NCBI GenBank assembly: GCA_013350335.1
Contig: CM023534.1
Location: 19,177,302-19,241,301, forward strand
DNA length: 64,000 bases
From: Chimonanthus salicifolius
Taxonomy: Eukaryota; Streptophyta; Magnoliopsida; Laurales; Calycanthaceae
Reading direction: 5' to 3'
The position numbers were made by a program, and so were the translations under genes. Positions 32,623 through 41,661 of this stretch are shown piece after piece (within the stretch, counting starts at the first letter, position 1; each line of letters begins with the position of its first letter). The notes under the pieces were generated by a model, which was not told the DNA's origin, made no database searches, and saw nothing but the letters and a program-made list of their open reading frames with translations.

Positions 32623-34548
32623 TGTTAGTGCCCCGGCTTGCCGAGTCACCTAGTTTTCAATTCCATGACTTAGGTGAAGCATTGTCTTGGAAGATTGAAG
32701 CAATGATCAAGACTTAAGTGTTGAAGATTGAATCAAGAACTCAAGCATTGGAGGATCAAGTGCTAATTCATCATCACTGTGTATGGCAATCACAAAGGTA
32801 ATTGGGCATAGATGTTTTTAGGTGGTACCCAACACCTTAGAGAAGACCTTCCCTAGGCTTAGAACTCATATTAGTAAAACATAAGTAATCCTAGAGAAAA
32901 TGGACCAAGGACTTGGAGCATCCATGAGCAAATATGAACATAAATGTTGAAATGTCATGACTTGGGAGACTCTTTCAACCAACCAAATGTTGTAATCCAC
33001 TAGTAAGACCATCATAGTTGGATAGAGCATTGAAAGAGCTTTTCATAGCGCCCAAGAACACTCAAAACGGAGTTCGGGAGCCCAAGATATGACCATTTTA
33101 ATGAAATACAGTTTTGCTGAAAAACCCAGGAACGACCCGTCGTGGATCACGACCCGTTGGTTGACCTAGGACCGACCCCTCAGTGGAAACGACCTGTTGA
33201 TGTGAAAAAGACTCATTTTGACTGCCAAAACACTATCATTTTTACTTCTCCTCAGACAGAGACTCTCATGGGATCATGACTTGTCGGTGAACCCAGGATC
33301 GACCCCTCGTGGATACAGACCTGTCTAGCGCGTACGATTTATATCCGTTGCAAACGCACTCAACTCTCAACGGTCATATTCCAACGATCATTTTTATACA
33401 CCGACCTCTCGACCAGAACGACCCCTCGGTGACTGGGACTTAGAAAAACTTTGGGATGCTTATTTAAACTCTGAATTTTGGAAGTATTGGTTGGACCATT
33501 CAACTTGAAAAATCTCAAGGCAATCCCAAAGATCCCAAACCTCTCTCAGATACACATTAAACACTTGGTAAATCATTTGTGCGATAATATCCTCTCTACA
33601 AGTCTTTACCTTAGTGAATCATTTATCAATCAACCATTTGATTGAGCTAGAGATAGAGAGAGAGAATCAAGCCTAGGATCAACTTGCAAATCCATAGCCG
33701 AACAACATTTTCTCAACTTGTGATTGCACATACTTAAGGCACATCTTGAACATCACCACAGGGAAGGAGAAGTCTTCAAGAAGCATACATCTACAAGTGA
33801 GCTCATACAAAGGCAAGTGCTTCTTAGTGATTTTATTTTATAAATCATCTTGTGAAGTGGACTAAGGCAAGGAAGCCGGAACCACTATAAAAAATAGAGA
33901 GATAAGGAAGTAGACCTTGGGTTGGTCGAACCTTTCAAAATCTAGGAAAGTGGATTAAGAAGAGGTACTCCAGAACCAATATAAAAAACTCTAGAGCGTC
34001 ATCTCTGAAACAGTGGTGGGTGGAATTCTCAGCCGATTGAGTGAGGTGAAATTCCTACTTTAATTGTGAGGGTGTAAGTCCCCACATAGTGAATTCGGAA
34101 TAACCCAAGGTTAGATGAGTCCTTAGAGTGGATGTAGGTTGTTTAACCAAACCACTGTAAATTGGTCTTGTGGGTATTGATATTTACTTGTGTGATTGTT
34201 CTTATAATTGTACACACTTTTGATCATATAACCCATATCTTTTGATTAACATTATTAATCCGCTGCAAATTTATCAATTAATTAAGAAATTTGTAAAGAC
34301 CATAAACATTGGGAATTGTCTTATTCAAACCCCCCCCCCTTCCCCCCTTTTTGATCATATGACCCATATCTCTTGATTAACATTATTAATCCGCTTCAAA
34401 TTTATTAATTAATCAAGAAATTTGTAAAGACCATAAATATTGGGAATTGTCTTATTCCCCCGCCTCGCCCCCCCCCCCCCCCCCCCCCCCCCCCTTCCCC
34501 CTCTAGGGACAATCTCGGTCTTTGTTCTAACACCCAAGGGAACTTTCA
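32623..34548 (+). mobile_element. Sirevirus-like solo LTR, plus orientation
   Basis: Begins TGTTAGTGCCCCGGC and ends AAGGGAACTTTCA, matching in reverse both ends of the split LTR around it. It is 1.93 kb. A variable zone of CGACCCGTCGTGGATCACGA-like repeats (about 33,125-33,440) precedes a TATTTAAA TATA-like box at about 33,461. The flanks ACAAT and TTTAT do not match, so the target site was disturbed, probably by the neighbour at 29,274-32,620. Confidence 0.78.
34221..34494. repeat. Tandem duplication of about 130 bp and C homopolymers at the LTR end
   Basis: GATCATATAACCCATATC...GGGAATTGTCTTATTC is present twice, from about 34,221 and 34,351. Each copy ends in a C tract: 10 C at 34,330-34,339 and 27 C at 34,468-34,494. 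The tract takes the place of the short C run that normally sits in this part of the LTR. Confidence 0.85.
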
Positions 34549-35288
34549 TTTATTGCCTTGTCTCGGCGATGGGTCGTGTGACCGGCTGATCGTGCTATAC
34601 CACACAAAGAGTCACTGCCAGATGAAAGTATCGTCTTGAGACTCACTGTATTTTTCAATTGGTATTTGACCCAGGCTCCAGAAGATTGATCGTGAGGGAG
34701 ATTGGTCGGCCCTGTACTCAGACGAATCATCGCCTACACGATCTGTTATCTGAGACTTTGATTGTGAATGACAGTCCATATTTTTCTAATGCCGAGGGCA
34801 ATAGATCGTATGCATGATTGGATCGGCCCTGTCCTAGCGACACATCGTGAGCATGAATATTTCGTCCTGAGACCAAGTGTTTTTTACAATTCATTTCATC
34901 CAAAACCCTTGATAATCCAGACGATGGGTCCTATGACCACGATTGATCGTCCTGCCATATGGCGATGGGACGCCGACACAATGTGTCATCCACAATAGTG
35001 AATATACATATTTCCAAGTTGGGTTCCAATTCATCTTAAACACATTTTGGGCTAGCTTAGTTATCCAGATGTGATGTCTAAGTCTAGGGATGGTCCTCCT
35101 AAGATTTGGGTTTTACCTAAGGTCATCTATGGCCAATTACCTTCTGTGATTGCCATACACATGTTGATCGATTTGAGTCTTCATGCTTCAATCAACACTT
35201 GAGTCTTGAGCTTCTTCTCTTCAAGGCATTGCTTCACCTAAGTCAAGGAATTGACAAACATGTGACTCAGTAAGCCGGGGCACTAACA

Positions 35289-35649
35289 TAAAGTTATCAC
35301 AGACAGAGTATGTGGCTAAAGTACTTAAGATGTGCAACACAGAAGGTGCTAAGTCAATTAGCACGCCTTTGGCAAGTCACTTTAGACTTTCAAAGGAACA
35401 GGGTGCAACAACACATGAAGATCGTGATTACATGGCTAAGGTACCATATGCCTCAGGCATTAATAGCTTGATGCATGCCATGGTTTGTACAAGACCAGAT
35501 ATTGCTCATGCAGTGGGACTTACTAGCATATTTATGAACAATCTAAGGAAAAAACATAGGGAAGTTTTCAATTGGATCCTTAGATACCTTAAAGGTATGC
35601 AGATGTGGGGCTATGCTATGGAGAATCAGAAATCAACCTACAGGGTTAT
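35289..35649 (+). pseudogene. copia RT/RNase H linker fragment (piece 2)
   Basis: Resumes the copia frame with KLSQTEYVAKVLKMCN, then ISTPLASHFRLSKEQG, YMAKVPYASGINSLMHAMVC and TRPDIAHAVG, then WILRYLKG. This is the conserved C-terminal RT/RNase H linker of copia pol. It is open until the TRIM palindrome at 35,650. Confidence 0.92.
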
Positions 35650-36001
35650 TGTAATACCCACCCAAAAGTCCCACATCGGTTATGGACTGGGGTGGTGGGG
35701 GTTTTATATGAGGGGGCAAGCTCCTCCCCATTACAAGGCTTTTTGGGCTAGGGCCCAAAGCAAAGTTGTGAGGGCCTGTGGGGTCCAAAGTGGATAATAT
35801 TGTGACAACTCGACCCTATCCCATCGTGATATTATCCTCTTTGGGTCCTACTTGACCCGCACATTTTGCTTTGGACCCGTTGCCCACATGGCCAGGCCCA
35901 GAAGGCCTCACAATGGGAGAGTTGCCCCTTTTCTTATAACCCCCTCTATCCCCAGCTAGCTAGGCGATATGGGAAGCTCACAGCTGGGTAGAGGTGTTAC
36001 A
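35650..36001. mobile_element. Inverted pair of TRIM LTRs (palindrome) inside copia pol
   Basis: The left arm 35,650-35,800 reads as a plus-strand LTR (TGTAATACCCACCCAAAAGT...TGGATAATAT), lacking its last 25 bp or so. The right arm 35,801-36,001 is a complete 201-bp LTR of the same family in reverse (TGTGACAACTCGACCC...GTGTTACA). The LTR family is the one at 55,081-55,276 in SPIKE1. The arms are tail to tail with no internal domain. Flanks are GTTAT and CGTAT, a poor match. Copia sequence resumes exactly at 36,002. Confidence 0.85.
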
Positions 36002-36255
36002 CGTATGTTGATTTAGACTTATCTAGTGATGTTGATAACATGAAGAGTATTACTAGGTATGTGTATACTTTGAGTGGTACGACAGTGAATTGAGTTTCTC
36101 AGTTGCAAAAATTGTGACACTCTCAACTACAAAAGTTGAATATGTTGCTATTATAGAAGTTAGTGAGGAGATGATTTGGTTGCAAAGTTTATTGGAAGAA
36201 TTGCGAAAGAAACAAGAGAACTGTGTTTTGTATAGTGATAGTCAAATTGCTATCC
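36002..36255 (+). pseudogene. copia RNase H fragment (piece 3)
   Basis: Starts YVDLDLSSDVDNMKSIT, directly continuing the interrupted copia frame. It then has a stop and SQLQKIVTLSTTKVEYVA, IWLQSLLEEL and the YSDSQIAI motif, cut by the solo LTR at 36,256. Confidence 0.92.
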
Positions 36256-39200
36256 TGTCACACCCCACCCTTCCGAAGAAAAACAGGGCATGGGGAACTA
36301 CTAACTAGAATAATCAATCGAAATCTCACACTAAAATACGTCTATCTCTTTTTTTTTCAAATAAGTAACACAGTCAGAACAAAATCCTCCAAAATCAAAA
36401 TTTTATCCACAATAACATCTCACAAAAATCGAAGCTAATCACATAAACTAAATGCACAAGGATCTCACGTTCCCGTTCTCGTTTAAAATAAAATAACATC
36501 ATCTCAAATATCTCAATTACTTGAATTCACAAATTTAAACCTCAAAATAACAGACCAATAAGATAAATCACCAAATAAAATATCTCAATAGTCTCAACTT
36601 AAACACACCATAGCATAAACGAAGTCAATCTAATTAATTGTCTTTCTGTGAAGATAATAAATCTAATTTTCTCCACTTCAGTCTTTCAACATGTAGGCCT
36701 GCTCTTGAGTTTCATCGAGACCCAACTCCAATATAAGGGATGAGCTCAACCATGCCTAGTGAAGATAACAATATCAGATACATATAATATACAAACTCAC
36801 TAAACATGTTTCACTAACATATGGTCAAATAGCATATCATAATATTACACCTCATATCATATTCTCAGATATACAAATAACATATCATGATCTCAATGTG
36901 TACGAACAATGCTAAATGCTCATGCAAATGCCATGACACTCAACATCGCCAACAACATTACAAACAACTAGTGCTCATCATGACCAAGTCATGGAATACA
37001 AAACCAAACCAAACCAAAGCGCACAGTCACCAGGTCCAAGAAGCCTCTTAACATAGGCCTGGCCCACATGTGACTCATAGGTAACGAGGTCCAAGAAACC
37101 TCTCAACTAGGCAGGACCCACAGTGTTACTCTTCCTGCCATCAGGTCCTAGCAGCCTCCCAAATACAGGCTTGGCCTGCATATGACACTTACAACAACAA
37201 GGACCCATACAATCTCCCCTACGCGAAAACACGTCCACCATATTGCTGAGCATCCTCATCGACAACCACACTCTCATACTCAGCCACACACACATGAATA
37301 TGAGAATGCCAATGTGCCATGCTTCATGCAATGCTAAACATGCTATCTATTTCATAATTATGCCATGCATGTTCCCTACCATCTAAGCATGTTCTACACA
37401 TAAATGTATCAAAAAACACAACATGCAAACATCTTCTCATTATACAAGCAACATATCATATATCCTTATCATGAGCAACATATCACATCCAACATTGCAA
37501 CATACCACTAGTAATTTTGAATACCAACCATTAGCATGTTATTATCCAAACCATCATGCAAATACATGAATCATAACATAAGACATCATCTCAATTTCAT
37601 ACCACTCGAATACAATTGTCGGGTCCTTCAACAAGGTTAATGGTTGGTTCTACTATTCGGACAGACTGAGTCTATTCATAAGTTTTACAACATTTAAGCC
37701 TAATATCCCCTTACACTGTGTGGGCTTTTGCATCGGATTCCAAACTGTCATATAAATAAGTCTCAGTCTATTCCTAGACCTAACACTTGTATTCACACAA
37801 AAATAATGAATATTGCATATTCATGTACAAACAAAATATGTAAGTGAATTATTCTCCTCACCTTGAGAGTTTGTGATGTGTGCTACGCAAATGAGAAATC
37901 CAAAAAGCCTTAAAGCAATCTCAAATTCCAAAGTTGTTGCGAATAATATTTTGAAAGTTCCAAATAAAATTAATAATTGATTAAAAGCATGTGGAAGGTC
38001 TCTAAGGTATAGGGTTGTCATGTACCGGCAAACAGGTTGGTCTATGACTCTATGTGACCCATCTACAACCACAAGTTAACCTAAGGTCATAGGCTAAGGA
38101 AATGGCCTTCCGACAGCATAACAAATGAAAATGAGTCATTCTACAAGTCTAACGGGTGCCAATACACCTCTAACCTATAGTTAACCTCCAAACATGGTTC
38201 ATAGGACAACAAATGTGTTATTCTAAGGTCTTTAACTGGATTCCTAAACGTCTCATACACTAGGAAAACGAGGTTCCTAGTTGATACTGATGGATTTTGG
38301 GTGTTCTAAGGCTAGCCAATCCACACAGTCTAAGGTGAAAGGTAACTGGTTATGATTTATTGTTCTAAACACGGATTAAGGTCCAAAAGAGTGTTGGCCG
38401 AACCTATCATGGGGTTATCTAACACAAGTAGACATGGCGAAATTAGGCCATGGACTGGTCTAAGGTTCTCTTGGTTTTCGGGCAGCATAACCGCTTCCTC
38501 TAAGGTAAACACTGGCAATGAGGGTGTAAGGCCGAATCTACAAGGAGAAGGCAAGCCTAGGTGAAAATAGGGTGGCGTATGGTCTCAAGGTCGAACACAC
38601 ATGGAGGGGAAAAGCTCTTTCTATGGCCGAACATAGGATATGGTTTTTGGATTGAACACTTAAATTACATGGGTGGTTTCTCTCTCTAAGGCCGAATTCT
38701 ATATGGTGTAGGTAATGGCTCTAAGGAGAAAACATAGCAAAGGTTAGGTTGACTTTGAGAGAGAGATAAAGAGACAGAGGAAGAAAATAAAGGAAATTGA
38801 AAGAGGGATTGAAAAAGAAGAACATACCTGAAGGAGAGGAGGAGAGATTTATGAAATTCGATCATATCTTGGAGGGAGAGGAGAGGATTTTCACATATGG
38901 AGTATGGTGATTTTCAAAACTCATAAAGATATTAAATAGAGAAACAGGGTCGGCTAGGATTAGGTTTCTCTCCATGGATTTTCTCCCAAGCTAAGGGTAA
39001 TTCGGTCATTTTAAAAAATCTAAGTAGGTAGCCAATTTGGATTTGTCTTCCTACTTGAAATTTTAATTTTTAAAGAGAAAGAAAAGAGAATTCTCTTCTT
39101 CATGCGCCATCTTCATGCGCCACAGGGAGTGGGTCCCACTGGGCCACACAATTTTCAGAATTCAAATTTATCTCTCAAATATTTTCTTAATTAAATTTTC

Positions 39201-39424
39201 TCTCATTAATTAAATTCTTATGTCAGAGGGAATTAATTGTGAATCTCTAATTAAGGAGAATGTGTGTGCAATTGGGGGACCTAATTATTTAATTTCTTAG
39301 TTCCAAGTGTATTTTCCAAAATATTTTTCAATTAATATAACAATCATGCTAAAAATAAGTATTAATCTACTAAACTAACTCTACCCATTACCACTAACCC
39401 AGTACTTTGAGTATGGTCACTACA
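36256..39424 (-). mobile_element. Solo LTR of 3.17 kb with TATCC target duplication
   Basis: TATCC at 36,251-36,255 and again at 39,425-39,429 brackets a block that begins TGTCACACCCC and ends TCACTACA, so it has TG/CA ends. It has no primer site, gag or pol, so it is one LTR left by recombination. The GTGTGACA end on the minus strand suggests a Ty3/gypsy LTR read from right to left. Inside are repeats of about 56 bp with CAGGTCC(A/T)AG at about 37,031-37,215, a CATG-rich zone, and GGCCGAA words (38,380-38,720) shared with the block at 29,274-32,620. The lineage is not certain. Confidence 0.88.
37031..37215. repeat. Tandem repeat of about 56 bp in the solo LTR
   Basis: Units start near 37,031, 37,088 and 37,143, with a partial one near 37,200. 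Each is (C/G)AGGTCC(A/T)AG, then CCTC, then AGGC(C/A)(T/G)GGCC(C/T)-like and ends with a GTGACTC-like word. Confidence 0.75.
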
Positions 39425-39629
39425 TATCCATCTTGGAAAGAATTCGGCCTTTCATTCCAGGACATAACACATACAGTTGAGATACCATTTCATCTGTTCA
39501 CTTCTGAATTATGGAGCATTGACACTTGAGAAGATCCATACAAGTCAGAATGCTGTAAATATGTTGACCATGGTGGTGACTAGAGGAAAACTGGAGTCAT
39601 GTTCAGTTTTTATCAATCTCATTTCTTGA
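39425..39629 (+). pseudogene. copia RNase H C-terminal fragment (piece 4)
   Basis: After the TATCC duplication the frame resumes at IHLGKNSAFHSRT, then a stop and HIQLRYHFI, and after a frame change LEKIHTSQNAVNMLT and a terminal stop at 39,627-39,629. This matches the end of copia RNase H. Confidence 0.88.
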
Positions 39630-39721
39630 ACACTGGGAGTAGGTTCGTACCATGATCCTTTCGTGAATCATGACTTTTATCGAGGAAGAAGATTTGTTTA
39701 CCCAGTCTCCACGTAGGAGAT

Positions 39722-40168
39722 TATTAGGTTGTGTGGAGCTTGAACCAAGAAGTCAACTTACTGTTCAGATCTTCGAATCTGCAATTCAGAAGTCTGAATT
39801 GGCGCTGAGTTGAGTTCTAATGTCTTGCTGTTCAGAAGTCTGAATCAGTAGATTCAAACCTCCGAGTTGGCGCTGATGAGTGTTGTATTTTTTGCACTGT
39901 GTTTTTCTTGTAAGCCCTAAGTAGGGCAATATATATTGTCTATTTGTTGTGAGAGAGGGTGTAGAAAAAAAAAGGAGAAGAAAAATGTGATAGAGCATGA
40001 GCGAAAATTGTACAATTATTTTTTCTTTGTTTGCCTTGAGTATAATGGATCTGGTTTGAATCCATGGACGTACCAAAAGAGAATCATGTAAATCTTTGTA
40101 CCTTTGTATGTGTTTGATCTATGTTTTGTTCTTCTAACTATTGTTTGTGTGCGCTTGTATTCCCAATA
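39722..40168 (+). repeat. 3' LTR of the old copia
   Basis: A purine tract ACGTAGGAGAT precedes TATTAGG (an eroded TGTTAGG). Further on is the R/U5-type phrase CATGGACGTACCAAAAGAG and CATGTAAATCTTTGTACC, similar in order to the young copia's LTR, and the end is TTCCCAATA (eroded CA). It contains the repeated word TTCAGAAGTCTGAAT. Confidence 0.7.
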
Positions 40169-41500
40169 AGAGATGAGAGATTACCATTGTAAAATGGAGG
40201 CGAGGATTGTTGTTGGCGCAATGGAGATGAAGATCATCGCTGTTGCGATGGAGATGATAATCGCCATTGCCCTTAATGGAGACGATGACCGCTGTTGCCA
40301 TGATCGAGAGTAGAGGATGAGGAAGTAAAATAGAGACGTGTGATTGAGGGAAAGTGGAATGAGATAGGGTAGAATGGGAAATAAGTATTTCTTAGACCAA
40401 TACCTATTAAAATAGTTGGATAAATAGATATTATTAGATTTTGTCAAGTTTAATGACTATCCAATTTTTATTTTTAGAGTCGTTCTAATCCAGAATAGTA
40501 AAAAGCAACATTTGATTATACAAAGACAAAATTGTCTCTGATTTTTTTTTTTAAAAAATTGAATTTGAGGTTGGGCAGTGGGTTGGGAAGGCTCTATGCA
40601 AACCTTTTTTCAATGTCAACATTTGATCTCAAAGATCTTAACTCCTTAGGATTGTGACCACATAGAAAAAAGTACTTTTCCTTCATGTAAATCGTATTTC
40701 ATCATCTATTAAAACGACGTCTTCAAATCTGATATTCTTAATGACATGTTGTATGTTGTAGGGCTAACTACTAGAGATCAATCATAAATTAACCAATGGA
40801 TTAAACTCGATCATTGGAGATATGAACCAAACATTGATTTTAGATGCCCAACAAAATAATTGGTCACTCGTTCACAACTATCAAACAGATTCAATTCAAT
40901 GTTTACACGATGGCTTGAATTTTTACTCATTTGAGCATATCGAGACTTGTTCAAGGAACAAGGGATGCAAATAACAATGCAGGAGGGAGAAGTCGTGGGT
41001 GGGTCGTCCGAAGAAGGTGTCGTCTAGTATCTTATGTCATCTTAAAAAGGGCGGAAAAAAAAAACCAGGTAGTCAGTCAGTCCTAAGTAGTCCAAGACGG
41101 GTGTGTCTGAGAGGAGAGAGAGGTACATGGTAACTGGGGTTTGGTGGTGTGTATGTTGGTATCTTTGCTGCTATCACAAGGGATTACAGCTTGTGCTCTG
41201 CTGCAGATTCACCAAAATACCTCCAAACACATCTCCCTCTCTTCTCTCTATTTTTACCCTTTCCTTTCCCTTTCCCTTTCCCCTTTCCTTTCCTTTCCCT
41301 CGAAGCACAAGCCTCCTCCTACTCCTACTTCTACTACTCCCACTCTCTCGTCCTTCTATAATGCCTGCTTCGCTGTAGTAGACCCAAACATTGTACAACA
41401 CAAAGCTCTTTTCCCTCTATTCTATTATCCTTCCATTTCCTCCCCTTCTTTCTCTTCCCCTTTCTCGCCTCTCTTCTCTTCAGACAACATTGACTATTGA
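40169..41500. promoter_or_regulatory. Upstream region of SPIKE1
   Basis: There is no gene. Degenerate repeats of CAATGGAGATGA(A/T)-like words lie at about 40,190-40,305. At 41,255-41,300 a pyrimidine tract (CCTTTCCCTTTCC repeated) is followed by more CT-rich DNA up to the TATA box. Such CT-rich DNA is common near plant transcription starts. The overlapping open frames at 41,103-41,588 reflect this tract and are not genes. Confidence 0.5.
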
Positions 41501-41501
41501 C

Positions 41502-41509
41502 TATATATA
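41502..41509 (+). promoter_or_regulatory. SPK1: TATA box of SPIKE1
   Basis: TATATATA in the context GACTATATATAGCAAGG, downstream of a long CT tract. It would place the transcription start near 41,532-41,540. The link to SPIKE1 is inferred from position and strand. Confidence 0.55.
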
Positions 41510-41534
41510 GCAAGGGAGACAAAGAGAGGCATAA

Positions 41535-41661
41535 AGCGATTCCTCTTTCGGGAATGGAGGTGAGATCGGCTGTTTCCAGGGTCCCCATTTCAAGTTTCTC
41601 TCGGATCTGCTCTTTCCTGCTTTAGTCTGTCACTGGTCCTCATCTCAGTTCTCATCACAAG
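41535..41661 (+). other. SPK1: Inferred non-coding first exon of SPIKE1
   Basis: The coding ATG at 51,774 lies only three bases after a good acceptor (ATGTGTTCAG/GCA), so an upstream non-coding exon must exist. The best candidate is this stretch: it follows the TATA box and ends at the strong donor ATCACAAG/GTATGC at 41,661/41,662. The start is approximate. Transcript data would settle it. Confidence 0.5.
41554..41625 (+). CDS. Upstream ORF in the SPIKE1 leader
   Basis: A 23-codon frame, MEVRSAVSRVPISSFSRICS plus three residues, sits wholly within the inferred first exon and ends in TAG. If the exon is right, ribosomes scanning from the cap would meet this AUG (context GGGAAUGGAG) first. This could lower SPIKE1 translation. 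No conservation can be judged here. Confidence 0.3.
   Translation: MEVRSAVSRVPISSFSRICSFLL

Larger units (their letters stand above)
28159..35288 (-). mobile_element. Sirevirus-like LTR, minus orientation, carrying two further LTRs
   Basis: Flanked by TAAAG at 28,154-28,158 and 35,289-35,293. Its left part (28,159-about 29,273) ends the element: TGAAAGTTCCC is the complement of an LTR end GGGAACTTTCA, followed by AGAGGGGGGTGAAT and TTTATAGTGGTTCGG, phrases I associate with Maximus/Sirevirus LTRs. Its right part (34,549-35,288) ends GCCGGGGCACTAACA, the complement of TGTTAGTGCCCCGGC. The two parts add to about 1.86 kb, matching the 1.93-kb plus copy at 32,623. It is therefore a solo LTR interrupted by later insertions. 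A minus-strand TATA (CCTATAAATAC) lies near 28,940. Confidence 0.8.
27975..40168 (+). mobile_element. Nested retroelement cluster II: old copia (5'-truncated) split three times
   Basis: Four pol pieces on the plus strand (27,975-28,158, 35,289-35,649, 36,002-36,255 and 39,425-39,629) read in order as copia RT end and RNase H, then a purine tract and a 3' LTR. The gaps are a Sirevirus-like LTR complex, an inverted TRIM LTR pair and a large solo LTR. Clean target duplications flank the first and third. The 5' LTR, gag, protease, integrase and most of RT are gone. Confidence 0.88.

Noticed and set aside
41103..41588. Several overlapping open frames on both strands rich in Ser, Leu, Pro, Phe or Arg, Glu, Lys
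   Set aside because: They are products of the CT-rich tract before the SPIKE1 TATA box and use low-complexity codons.
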